Shown in pieces: positions 14,917 to 21,686 of a stretch of DNA of 64,000 nt; positions within the stretch are counted from its first letter, which is position 1, and the number at the start of each line of letters is the position of its first letter. A model generated the notes under the pieces. It was not told where the DNA came from, searched no databases, and saw nothing but the letters and a program-made list of their open reading frames with translations. The position numbers and the translations under genes were made by a program. The DNA is from a virus, in the IMG/VR virus record IMGVR_UViG_3300029258_002326, positions 1 to 64,000 of that record, one strand, 5' to 3'.

Positions 14917-15132
14917 ATGAAAATCAGCTCTGAATTAAGGTCTCATCTTGAGATAGGGGTTCTCTTTCTGGCTCTGGTCTTGTTGATTGTTTGGCTCTCG
15001 ACGAGGGGAGCTATCTGGGACACTTGCGAGTCGGAGTGCGCCCCGTACACGGTGGCGTTGTGCAGTCGAAAACTTGCTGTGTGTAAAACTGTTGACGGTT
15101 ACTCCGTCAGGGAGAAAAAAGGTAAATTCTAA
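14917..15132 (+). CDS. Single-pass membrane protein with Cys-rich ectodomain (71 aa)
   Basis: One hydrophobic helix (residues 12-29, IGVLFLALVLLIVWLS) is followed by CESECAP, LC, VC and KTVDGYSVREK. The ectodomain matches the end of the protein at 15348 (C-x3-C-x-P ... C-[KR]-T-V-[DE]-G-[YF]-x-V-R). ATG 14917 follows AATAGGA; a longer frame beginning at 14818 is rejected. First of a run of six small membrane proteins. Confidence 0.65.
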   Translation: MKISSELRSHLEIGVLFLALVLLIVWLSTRGAIWDTCESECAPYTVALCSRKLAVCKTVDGYSVREKKGKF

Positions 15133-15133
15133 G

Positions 15134-15325
15134 ATGAAACAGACATTTTTAGATTACACGTGTACACGAGAAACAGAGAAGGCGATCCTTGTCGAAGACG
15201 GTGGCGGGGAAGAGACATGGATCCCCAAATCACAGATCGACGACGATAGCGAGGTCTACAAAATGGGCACGGAGGGCGACCTGGTTATCTCGGAGTTTTT
15301 CGCTGGCAAGCTAGGGTGGTTGTAG
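15134..15325 (+). CDS. Small phage 'WIPxSQI' protein (63 aa)
   Basis: The core reads ETEKAILVEDGGGEETWIPK then SQIDDDSEVY and a final 'GDLVIS..FA...GW', the pattern of a small beta-rich protein common in phages and prophages, of unknown role. It interrupts the run of membrane proteins. ATG 15134 lies directly after the preceding stop and has a poor ribosome site, so translation is probably coupled. Confidence 0.65.
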   Translation: MKQTFLDYTCTRETEKAILVEDGGGEETWIPKSQIDDDSEVYKMGTEGDLVISEFFAGKLGWL

Positions 15326-15347
15326 GGCTGCCAGAAAGAGGATTTAG

Positions 15348-15704
15348 ATGAATGTTGAAGATGGGTCTTATGCTGATGTTGCGTCCGTTGAAGACTGTAT
15401 GGTGACCACCACTGGGAAAGATGAGTACCTCACTGGGTATGAGGACGGGTTGGCCAAGGGCAAGCGGGACGCTAAGTTTAACAGTCAAGCTCTTCATATT
15501 GTGTACCTTACTTGCATTGCGTTCCTCTTTATCCTTTACATTGGATCGAGGTCTTTCAGGGCAATTGGTGAGCACGATGAACAGGTAATAGAGAACAAGT
15601 GCCGAGACATGTGTGAGCCATTTCGCATGGAGTCATGCGGCCCCAAGGCTAGGACTGCAACGTGCAGGACTGTCGAGGGCTTTGTAGTGAGGAGTAAGGA
15701 ATAA
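15348..15704 (+). CDS. Single-pass membrane protein with Cys-rich ectodomain (118 aa)
   Basis: About 45 soluble residues, then a membrane helix (ALHIVYLTCIAFLFILYIG) and a Cys-rich end (KCRDMCEP, SCGPKARTATCRTVEGFVV). The end matches the protein at 14917. Four conserved Cys could form two disulfides outside the cytoplasm. Function unknown. Confidence 0.65.
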   Translation: MNVEDGSYADVASVEDCMVTTTGKDEYLTGYEDGLAKGKRDAKFNSQALHIVYLTCIAFLFILYIGSRSFRAIGEHDEQVIENKCRDMCEPFRMESCGPKARTATCRTVEGFVVRSKE

Positions 15705-15705
15705 A

Positions 15706-15936
15706 ATGAGTGAGTATACCTCCGAGCGGACAGTTTGGATAATCGTGGTGGCTCTTTTGCTTTTAGCGGCTACCTTGATTGAGTCTGGACAACGTGACGT
15801 TGCCCAAGAGGACGAAGGGCATGTTGCGCAGTGCGAGTGTGAGGAGTGCGAGCCGTGCGGAGCGTACTACGCTGAGCCATGCCCGACATTGGATGAACTT
15901 GAAGAAATGATTAATCTACTTAGGAGCCAGGAATGA
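15706..15936 (+). CDS. Small membrane protein with Cys-rich ectodomain (76 aa)
   Basis: Helix VWIIVVALLLLAATLIESG near the N-terminus, then CECEECEPCGAYY and CPTLDELEEMINLL. The CP[TS][LI]xE[LVM] motif recurs in the proteins at 16175 and 16439. AAGGA before ATG 15706. Function unknown. Confidence 0.65.
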   Translation: MSEYTSERTVWIIVVALLLLAATLIESGQRDVAQEDEGHVAQCECEECEPCGAYYAEPCPTLDELEEMINLLRSQE

Positions 15937-16175
15937 AAGACCGTAACGTGCTTTTTTGGCAGAGTGTCTTTATCGTCGTCTGTGCCGTTTTCATAGCCTT
16001 GCTCCTCCTTGATGGCGCCAGCTTCTCGGAGACACCAGAGGCACAGGAAGTCCTCGAAATACCTCTGCAAGAATGCCCATGCAGCTGCGAGGAAGTCATC
16101 AATTGCCTCGAAGACTGCAATGAGAAGCTAGAGGGAATCAACGAACTTCTTAAACGCAGGTCAGGGGGCATGTGA
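15933..16175 (+). CDS. Small membrane protein with Cys-rich ectodomain (80 aa)
   Basis: Helix VFIVVCAVFIALLLLDG, then ECPCSCEEVINCLEDCNEKL and an amphipathic helix. Same architecture as its neighbours, with a CPC-x-C cluster. Starts within the last codons of the previous gene. Confidence 0.65.
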   Translation: MKDRNVLFWQSVFIVVCAVFIALLLLDGASFSETPEAQEVLEIPLQECPCSCEEVINCLEDCNEKLEGINELLKRRSGGM

Positions 16176-16435
16176 TGCGTGATCGACTAGTTGTTTGGTT
16201 TGCGGCAGTGATGTCAGTGGTGTCTGTAATCGGGTTAATCGTTCTGTTCTTGACATCACTTTATAACAACAGATTCACCCACGATGAGGCCAAGTCATGT
16301 CACTGTTACACCTATGAGGAGGCTGTCGGGATTTTTGATGGAACGATGGAGAGGCGCAATGATGCCTGCTATGGTACTAACAAATGTCCGTCCTTAACAG
16401 AGCTTGTGAATACAAAGGGCATGGAGAACTGGTGA
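16175..16435 (+). CDS. Small membrane protein with Cys-rich ectodomain (86 aa)
   Basis: Helix VVWFAAVMSVVSVIGLIVLF, then CHCYTYEEAVGIF, CYGTNKCPSLTELV. The CPSLTEL motif aligns with CPTLDEL at 15706. TGATG overlap with the previous gene, ATG 16175. Confidence 0.65.
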   Translation: MRDRLVVWFAAVMSVVSVIGLIVLFLTSLYNNRFTHDEAKSCHCYTYEEAVGIFDGTMERRNDACYGTNKCPSLTELVNTKGMENW

Positions 16436-16438
16436 AGC

Positions 16439-16723
16439 ATGAAGTCGAAGATTGTAGTAATGGTTCTAAGTATAATCGCTGCGGTGACGCTGCTGGCATT
16501 GGCGGTAACCAATATTTCCGGATGTGGAAAAAAGAAAGAGGAGTGCCCTCCTTGCCCGACGCTTGATGAGGTGAGAGAGATACTGGCCGGGACAAGACCT
16601 GCCCTTCCAAAGGGGTGTGGCCCCGAGTCGCCGAAGTGCCCTTCTATCGATGAGATGCTTTCAGAGGAAATGTCGCGCAGCTTCCGGATAATAGAGGACT
16701 ATCGGCTAGGAGGGGCGAGGTGA
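16439..16723 (+). CDS. Predicted lipoprotein with CP[TS]LDE motifs (94 aa)
   Basis: A signal-like helix (IVVMVLSIIAAVTLLALAV) ends in NISGC, a plausible lipobox with Cys29 as the lipidated residue. The mature part has CPPCPTLDEVREIL and, 35 residues on, CPSIDEML. A lipoprotein next to single-pass proteins recalls o-spanin/i-spanin pairs, but the genes are too many and no endolysin is adjacent; only the lipoprotein call is supported. Confidence 0.6.
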   Translation: MKSKIVVMVLSIIAAVTLLALAVTNISGCGKKKEECPPCPTLDEVREILAGTRPALPKGCGPESPKCPSIDEMLSEEMSRSFRIIEDYRLGGAR

Positions 16724-16974
16724 TACTCGAAGGGACCGTCAAGAAGAGCAAAGAGTACTGGTTAGTAGAAGTGCCTGCGATCGATCTTATGACCCAGGGC
16801 AAGACTCGGGGCGAGGCGTTGGACATGATAATCGACGCGGTTGAGACCCTGGTAGATAAACCTGGTTTCAAGGTCGGGATACACGACAGGCGCAAGAACG
16901 TGATAGGTGTCTGGTCGGACGATGCTCAGGCTTTTATGGATCTGATGCTTGAGAGGGGTAAGAAGAGGGAGTAG
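16720..16974 (+). CDS. Orphan HicB-like antitoxin-family protein (84 aa)
   Basis: YWLVEVPAIDLMTQGKTRGEALDMIIDAVE (seen as EVPAID, TQGKTRGEAL and a helix) is the HicB/UPF0150 alpha-beta core. A GTG start at 16720 has TAGGAGGGGC upstream. No HicA-type toxin (short double-stranded-RNA-binding-like ORF) is next to it, and HicB's usual C-terminal DNA-binding domain is absent. It could neutralise a host HicA or regulate, both unproven. Confidence 0.7.
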   Translation: MILEGTVKKSKEYWLVEVPAIDLMTQGKTRGEALDMIIDAVETLVDKPGFKVGIHDRRKNVIGVWSDDAQAFMDLMLERGKKRE

Positions 16975-16979
16975 GCTTT

Positions 16980-16995
16980 GCGAACTTGAGTTCGC
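16980..16995. promoter_or_regulatory. 16-bp near-palindrome, copy 3
   Basis: Exact GCGAACTTGAGTTCGC in the 39-bp gap between the HicB-like gene and ATG 17014, 18 nt before the start. Confidence 0.8.
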
Positions 16996-17013
16996 GAGAG
17001 CACGGGGGCTGAT

Positions 17014-17223
17014 ATGATAGAGTGGCCGAGGGTAGAATTTTTTACAGTTAGACCTGTAATAGAATGCGGAGAAGAGAAGCGCAGACAGGCCATGGAGGTC
17101 CGGTGCAAAAAATGCCCCCACACCGACGAATGCAAGGGATTCCAGTACGGTGACAAACTGGGACCTGCGGAAACTGCTGAGTTTTTGCGTATATACAGAG
17201 AAGAGTTGACAAACAAAAGATAG
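17014..17223 (+). CDS. Small Cys-module protein (69 aa)
   Basis: VRCKKCPHTDECKGFQYG near residue 30 is a compact CxxC-x5-CxxF module; the N-terminus also has a single Cys. The ribosome site (GGGGG) is imperfect. First gene after the palindrome at 16980. Confidence 0.55.
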   Translation: MIEWPRVEFFTVRPVIECGEEKRRQAMEVRCKKCPHTDECKGFQYGDKLGPAETAEFLRIYREELTNKR

Positions 17224-17234
17224 CAATGTAAGGG
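17206..17234 (+). promoter_or_regulatory. Candidate promoter inside a gene end
   Basis: TTGACA (17206-17211), 17-bp spacer, TAAGGG (17229-17234) preceded by TG. The -35 and TTGACAAA context match the stronger promoters; the -10 is weaker. It would serve the gene at 17290. Confidence 0.5.
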
Positions 17235-17289
17235 ATCTGAGTGAGATGGCGAGCGACGATGCTCGTCAGAGGCGAAAAGAGGCAAGTTG

Positions 17290-17628
17290 ATGGCTGGTTG
17301 TAATGGTTGCGAGCACGGGAAAGAAACGTTCAAGGTCGATGTCGTAGGCACGGTCGTTTATTGCAAGAAAAAGGGCAGGTCCGTGATTCCTGAGTTGTTT
17401 AACAATTGCCCTTCTCGTTCTACCATGGAGGGCAAGAAAGTCGCCAGGAGGGTGTTTCCAGACGAGAATGTGCCGTGCGATAATCCGTTTGATGAAGTGA
17501 AGCGTCTTGAGGGTCTTCTCAGGAATGCGAAGCGTGAGAATACCAAATTGCTGGACATGATAGGCAAGATGCGGGGCGCGAGCGCCGTAGTGATCAAAGC
17601 GGCTGATAAGGTATTGGGGGCGGGGTGA
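17290..17628 (+). CDS. Cys-module plus coiled-coil protein (112 aa)
   Basis: MAGCNGCEHGKE ... YCKKKG ... NNCPSR is the recurrent N-terminal module; residues 65-100 form a coiled coil (EVKRLEGLLRNAKRENTKLL). Preceded by 66 bp holding the weak promoter at 17206 and GAGGCAAG. Function unknown. Confidence 0.65.
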   Translation: MAGCNGCEHGKETFKVDVVGTVVYCKKKGRSVIPELFNNCPSRSTMEGKKVARRVFPDENVPCDNPFDEVKRLEGLLRNAKRENTKLLDMIGKMRGASAVVIKAADKVLGAG

Positions 17629-18038
17629 GCGAGCACAACAAGAGCGGGGAAAAATGGGGAAGGACAGCTACGAAGGCGGCGGCTGTAAAGACGATCTTCG
17701 AGGCGGTCAGAACCGGGCGCATTATTCGTCCGGATACCTGTTCACAGTGCGGTGAAAAGCCGGGACTGGACGCGGTAGGTAATTCAAAGATTCAGGCAAT
17801 ACACACCAAGGGTTATGAGTTCGAGCACAGGATGGACGTGGTCTGGATGTGCGTGAGCTGTAGGAATAAATTTGCGTGGATAGCCAGGAGAGAGCGAGAG
17901 AACGAAAAGTGCGACATCTGCGGGGAGCCGACAAAAAGGGGAGAAGGCGAGCCCCGGCTGACACAGGTGAACGGAGAGGAACACGACAGTTATCACTCCA
18001 TCTGTTTCGATTGCTATTTGCCTGGCGGATATGGCTGA
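17625..18038 (+). CDS. HNH-like zinc protein (137 aa)
   Basis: CSQCGEKPG, IQAIHTKGYEFEHRMDVVWM and CVSCRN reproduce the scaffold of the protein at 11409. This copy adds a C-terminal CDICGEPTKR ... ICFDCYL ribbon. As in the paralogue, one His of the HNH pair is replaced, so cleavage activity is doubtful. GTG start overlapping the previous gene. Confidence 0.65.
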   Translation: MSEHNKSGEKWGRTATKAAAVKTIFEAVRTGRIIRPDTCSQCGEKPGLDAVGNSKIQAIHTKGYEFEHRMDVVWMCVSCRNKFAWIARRERENEKCDICGEPTKRGEGEPRLTQVNGEEHDSYHSICFDCYLPGGYG

Positions 18039-18049
18039 GGAGAAAAGGG

Positions 18050-18460
18050 ATGTCGGATTACTTTAAGCAGGCGAACGTTGCGTTTTTGATTTTGGCGGCG
18101 TTGTCCCTGGAGAAATCACTGGAAATCACGTGGTTCATGACACTGTTTCCGTATTTGCTGATAGTGATATGGTGGTTGCTTGATTATCTGGTCCGGCCAT
18201 GGTTCGGGCTGTCCAGCGAGGACACCTCTGATGACAGCATGGTCAGGGGGCTAGTGGACGGGACGTTCAATAATGCGAGGGCAGCCAAGTCTGTGTTACG
18301 GTACTATTGTGACAGCGTTTGTTCCCAGGATTACGGAGACTCGAAGCATTGTGAACGGTGTGAGCACATGAGGGCGCGTGAGTTTTTTGAGGCGGTGGAT
18401 AGCATAGGTGCAAAGATCCGGTCGCGCAAGAGGCTCGAAGGAGAGGGCCGGAATGCCTGA
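18050..18460 (+). CDS. Two-helix membrane protein with Cys tail (136 aa)
   Basis: Two hydrophobic stretches (ANVAFLILAALSL and TLFPYLLIVIWWLLDYLV) and a soluble tail with CDSVCSQDYGDSKHCERCEHM, a CxxxC/CxxC cluster. ATG 18050 follows GGAGAAAAGGG; the longer upstream frame is a shadow of the HNH-like gene. Function unknown. Confidence 0.65.
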   Translation: MSDYFKQANVAFLILAALSLEKSLEITWFMTLFPYLLIVIWWLLDYLVRPWFGLSSEDTSDDSMVRGLVDGTFNNARAAKSVLRYYCDSVCSQDYGDSKHCERCEHMRAREFFEAVDSIGAKIRSRKRLEGEGRNA

Positions 18461-18683
18461 AATCGGAGGATCGGTTGCTGAGGTAATCGTGGAGCAGGCT
18501 GCGACCATCAAACACCAGGCTGCGGTTATCGAACATCTCAGGAGTGTCATTCTGGATCTGTGTCCGAGGGTTACGGTGAAGGATGTAGCCGATCTTGTGG
18601 CTATAGAGGCGGATCTAAAGAGGGCGGCTGCCAAGCGCAAGGAAATACGAGAGAAGCACAACATAGGGGGGTCTGATGGCTAA
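18453..18683 (+). CDS. Small helical protein (76 aa)
   Basis: GAAGGAGAGGGCCGGA precedes ATG 18453. A long helix with QAATIKHQAAVIEHLRSVIL heptads suggests a coiled coil. Function unknown. Confidence 0.6.
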   Translation: MPEIGGSVAEVIVEQAATIKHQAAVIEHLRSVILDLCPRVTVKDVADLVAIEADLKRAAAKRKEIREKHNIGGSDG

Positions 18684-19086
18684 CTGTCACGAGTGCGAGC
18701 ACAACGAGGAATTCAATACGAAGTTTGTGTGGTGCGATGCCAAGAAGTGGCACGTCGAGCCTCATAACGAGCAGGACTGCAAAGAGTTCAAGAGCACCCT
18801 TGGGCGCAAGTTGTCTCCCAGTGAGGCAATCATGGGTTTTGCGCAGTGGCTCTCTACCCGGAACTATGAAGTTTCGATGTCGTGCCAGTGTGATCGCCGT
18901 ACGGTCAAGGAGTTGATCGATGCTTATTGCGAATCGAACAATCTGGAGGATCCGAAGAGCGGGTGGTGGTCCATCTCCAAAGATCCGGGCAGCGATTACA
19001 TGTCGGAAAGAGAGATAAGAAAATCGAACGAGCTGGGGATACTGGCTCCATTCAAGAGGGTGAAAAATGGAATGGGTAAAAGATAA
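18676..19086 (+). CDS. Cys-module protein (136 aa)
   Basis: MANCHECEHNEE ... VWCDAK ... DCKEF is the recurrent module at residues 4-40. The remaining 95 residues include IMGFAQWLSTRNYEVSMSCQ and TVKELIDAYCESNNL, reminiscent of short phage helical domains. Function unknown. Confidence 0.65.
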   Translation: MANCHECEHNEEFNTKFVWCDAKKWHVEPHNEQDCKEFKSTLGRKLSPSEAIMGFAQWLSTRNYEVSMSCQCDRRTVKELIDAYCESNNLEDPKSGWWSISKDPGSDYMSEREIRKSNELGILAPFKRVKNGMGKR

Positions 19087-19468
19087 GTTTAAGAATTTCT
19101 CTAGCTTGTCCATATGGATGAAGATCCTGACGGTCCTGGCGGCTATCCTGTTCCCTGTCCTGTTCGTGCTCTGGGTAGTGGGCAAAGTTGCTGGCTACAA
19201 AAGAGGATCCATTGCTGACAGAGAGGGTGGGTCGGACGAGGCTCACGAGAGCGTCGTTGACGTTGCTCTTGACGAGTTGGTTATTGTGGATCTTGGTATA
19301 GAGAAAGGCCAGAAAGAGGCAAAGATAAAGAGGCTGATCGCTGAAGAGAAGGTAATGGAGGAAGACAATGGCCGGAAGGAATTCCATGACAAAGTTGATG
19401 CTGCTGCTGACGCTGGTGGCGTCGATACTATTTTACTCTGGAGAGATGATCGCAGAGGAAAAGACTAG
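19067..19468 (+). CDS. Single-pass membrane protein with charged cytoplasmic-type tail (133 aa)
   Basis: Basic start, helix WMKILTVLAAILFPVLFVLWVVG (residues 17-39), then a long acidic/basic helix. The last 100 nt overlap the next gene in another frame. Such nesting of membrane-protein genes recalls spanin pairs, but no lipobox is present downstream. Confidence 0.6.
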   Translation: MEWVKDKFKNFSSLSIWMKILTVLAAILFPVLFVLWVVGKVAGYKRGSIADREGGSDEAHESVVDVALDELVIVDLGIEKGQKEAKIKRLIAEEKVMEEDNGRKEFHDKVDAAADAGGVDTILLWRDDRRGKD

Positions 19469-19895
19469 CGTCGAGTTCGATGCGTTCAGGCTATTGGACT
19501 CGGCACCCAAAGCCAGGCGAGAGCTTCCAAGGGGGAAGAAGATAGTAAGAGACGGTGTGGAGTACCAGGCTTTCACGGCGCGAGAGCTTGCCGAGATCGT
19601 CAAATTGGAAGACGACTATGTGTGGCTCCACAAGCGGTTCTTCCCGCTAGTTCACGCGCACGCGCAGGGGCACTTGGAACTCAAGGCGCTGGATAACAGG
19701 AAGGCGCTGTGCGATGGTTCGAAGGAGATCCTAACAAGTGATCGCCTGTACTACAAAGAGCGACTGAAAGAGAACAAGGCGTATACGCTAAAGCTCTCGA
19801 AGAGCGCCAAGGTAGAAAAGGTTTTACTGATAGGTGCTGTATTGATTGAGGCGGCGATCATAGGGGCGCTGGGCGTCAAGGTTGTTGTTGACTGA
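19368..19895 (+). CDS. Exported or membrane protein with two hydrophobic ends (175 aa)
   Basis: The N-terminus MTKLMLLLTLVASILFYSGEM looks like a signal peptide or anchor; residues 152-172 (KVLLIGAVLIEAAIIGALGV) are a second membrane segment. The middle is soluble, with a coiled-coil-like region. ATG 19368 has TGGAGGAAGA upstream and lies within the previous gene. Function unknown. Confidence 0.65.
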   Translation: MAGRNSMTKLMLLLTLVASILFYSGEMIAEEKTSVEFDAFRLLDSAPKARRELPRGKKIVRDGVEYQAFTARELAEIVKLEDDYVWLHKRFFPLVHAHAQGHLELKALDNRKALCDGSKEILTSDRLYYKERLKENKAYTLKLSKSAKVEKVLLIGAVLIEAAIIGALGVKVVVD

Positions 19896-19909
19896 GAAGG
19901 GCGAGAGAG

Positions 19910-20119
19910 ATGAAAGTTGATATTGAGCCGTTCGTTGCGATTGTCATAGTCGTCGGGATACTGGGGGCCATGTTCATTGGGCAGTACAACTGGAATGTCT
20001 GTGAGAAGTGCGATGTTTGCCATGAGGTAGATGTTGACTCTGATGAGCAAGACGGCGGAGTCTTTGTTGAGAATGTTCCGTATCAGGTTGTCCCAATAGA
20101 GGTTGGAGCTATGCCATGA
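19910..20119 (+). CDS. Single-pass membrane protein with CxxCxxC (69 aa)
   Basis: Helix FVAIVIVVGILGAMFIG then VCEKCDVCHEVDVDSDE. Short acidic ectodomain; same general design as the 14.9-16.7 kb set. Function unknown. Confidence 0.6.
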   Translation: MKVDIEPFVAIVIVVGILGAMFIGQYNWNVCEKCDVCHEVDVDSDEQDGGVFVENVPYQVVPIEVGAMP

Positions 20120-20295
20120 CCACGATTCAAGTAATTACAGTTGCTCTTTGTATTTTCTCGCTTGCGACTTCATGCTTGGCGTTTGCTCTTACCTTCAGGA
20201 AGGCGAGAGGGTCAGAAATAGCCAGGGATAGGACACTCAGGATCTTAGGTGAGATAGAGAGAGAAGCTGAAAAGTGGAATAAGGAGATCAGTTGA
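20116..20295 (+). CDS. Small membrane protein (59 aa)
   Basis: ATG 20116 overlaps the previous stop (ATGA) and TGA 20293-20295 overlaps the next ATG. One N-terminal helix (VITVALCIFSLATSCLAFAL) and a charged helical tail (EIARDRTLRILGEIEREAE). It exactly fills a 180-nt space. Function unknown. Confidence 0.6.
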   Translation: MTTIQVITVALCIFSLATSCLAFALTFRKARGSEIARDRTLRILGEIEREAEKWNKEIS

Positions 20296-20603
20296 TGGAT
20301 TGTTTTGCTTGCGGATATTCAGACACAGGCGGCGACTTCGTGAGGTGCTGGCAAGGTGACCGAGAGGGGAAGAGGATCAGCAGAGAAGAGTCGATAAAGG
20401 GTTGTAAGTATATAGATTGTACTGGTGAAGAGTGGAGGCACCCGATCCAGATTGCGCCAGCGGAAAAGGGCGTCAAGGGGACTTTGTATGCGCTCTGCAA
20501 CGATCATACGATCTGGTCTTATGCAGTGGGGGCCAAGGCGTGGTCGCGAATAAAGGGGATCCCTCAGCGCAAAAAGGGGGAGGAAGTTGATGGAGCGCGT
20601 TAA
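20295..20603 (+). CDS. Cys-module plus 'DGT-W' domain protein (102 aa)
   Basis: MDCFACGYSDT ... VRCWQG ... GCKYIDC is the zinc-like module; LYALCNDHTIW ... AWSRIKGIPQ is the C-terminal unit (here DHT rather than DGT). Full two-domain organisation as at 1014 and 21687. ATG 20295 behind AAGGAG. Confidence 0.7.
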   Translation: MDCFACGYSDTGGDFVRCWQGDREGKRISREESIKGCKYIDCTGEEWRHPIQIAPAEKGVKGTLYALCNDHTIWSYAVGAKAWSRIKGIPQRKKGEEVDGAR

Positions 20604-20617
20604 TAGGGAGACAGTTG

Positions 20618-21196
20618 ATGCCTGATGATAAATTGAAAGGTTGCCTTACACCCGTGGAGGTGCTTGAGAAACTGGGATCGGTTAGTTTCGTGAGGCCAGT
20701 GACGGATGACACAGAGAGGTACGCTGAGCAGAGTGGGTGGTTAAGATCTCATGCTGAGGATATTTCCGTCCTTACAATTGAGCATCTAACCGATTTTTGC
20801 GCCCTGGATTGCAAAGCGTGCTCTCCTGGCTGCCCCGGCTGCCCGATTGGGTGCGAGATAGAGATCCGGGCAATGGAGGGCAAAGGGCTCCGCGTTAGGG
20901 TGGATGAGAAGGACGGTACTACTTGCATGACCATGATCCACGGCGGGAAAGAGCCAGAGCCGTTAAGGTTCGACATAGGCCCTGTCGCCGAAGATACGGA
21001 CGTTATGATGCTGGTCGGAAACGACTTCCGAATTGTGAAGGCCGGGGACTTGGCTGATCACGTGAACAAGGTCCGGGATGCCAAGGGGGTTAGCAGGGGT
21101 CTGGGTTTGAGCGGAGAGGTGGCCAAGGGGCTCAAGGAGAGCGCCGAGCATATCAGAAAAATGGAAGCAAAACGCTGGGTGGGCAATGATGAGTGA
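20618..21196 (+). CDS. Hypothetical protein with dense Cys cluster (192 aa)
   Basis: Residues about 62-82 hold CALDCKACSPGCPGCPIGCE, seven Cys with C-x3-C-x2-C-x3-C-x2-C-x3-C spacing. This could bind an Fe-S cluster or two zinc ions; no oxidoreductase domain is recognised. The C-terminal half is mixed alpha/beta with a final helix. TTG 20615 and ATG 20618 are adjacent candidate starts. Confidence 0.6.
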   Translation: MPDDKLKGCLTPVEVLEKLGSVSFVRPVTDDTERYAEQSGWLRSHAEDISVLTIEHLTDFCALDCKACSPGCPGCPIGCEIEIRAMEGKGLRVRVDEKDGTTCMTMIHGGKEPEPLRFDIGPVAEDTDVMMLVGNDFRIVKAGDLADHVNKVRDAKGVSRGLGLSGEVAKGLKESAEHIRKMEAKRWVGNDE

Positions 21197-21569
21197 CGAG
21201 TTGAAAGTTGGAGACGTGGTCTACGGAAAGTCTACAGAATGGGGATGGAGGGGGATGGTGACCGGTCCCCCTAGAACCATTACCCGTGAGACGAAGACGT
21301 TGTGGATAACCGACGAGGGAACGCCGAACGAGCACAGGTGGAAGAAGGCGGGCATGGGTTTGAGTCTCTACGATGACAAGGCGAGAGCCGACAGGAAGAT
21401 CTACCAGGAGAACAAGGAGATCGGGATATTGCTGTACAGGCTGGGAAAGTTCAGATTCGACAGGCCCAGAGCCTGCACTCCAGAGGTGGCAAATCTTCTG
21501 CGGTTGGCTGTTAAGATCCTGTCGGATGAGGAACTGTCAAAGGAAAAGGCAGACCTCTCGCCCAAGTGA
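21186..21569 (+). CDS. 'GD..IT..RW' type protein (127 aa)
   Basis: ELKVGDVVYGKSTEWGWRG ... ITRETKTLWITDEGTPNEHRW resembles the opening beta domain of 10346 and 13398. The second half is helical (LLRLAVKILSDEELSKEK). Start at ATGATG 21186/21189 inside the preceding gene end. Function unknown. Confidence 0.6.
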   Translation: MMSDELKVGDVVYGKSTEWGWRGMVTGPPRTITRETKTLWITDEGTPNEHRWKKAGMGLSLYDDKARADRKIYQENKEIGILLYRLGKFRFDRPRACTPEVANLLRLAVKILSDEELSKEKADLSPK

Positions 21570-21601
21570 ACCATTAGGGGATTCCTGATAGTTGGATGCT
21601 C

Positions 21602-21617
21602 GCGAACTTGAGTTCGC
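21602..21617. promoter_or_regulatory. 16-bp near-palindrome, copy 4 (upstream of a promoter)
   Basis: Exact GCGAACTTGAGTTCGC, 7 bp before the -35 box at 21625; same arrangement as 9773-9827 but opposite orientation of the centre. Confidence 0.85.
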
Positions 21618-21624
21618 AATTCTG

Positions 21625-21653
21625 TTGACAAAGCATCATGCGGCCTGTAAATT
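21625..21653 (+). promoter_or_regulatory. Sigma70-type promoter
   Basis: TTGACA (21625-21630), 17-bp spacer, TAAATT (21648-21653) with TG immediately before. It lies in the 117-bp gap before the gene at 21687. Confidence 0.8.
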
Positions 21654-21686
21654 GCCAGGGTGGAAAGTTGATAGTGGAGGCTGAAA

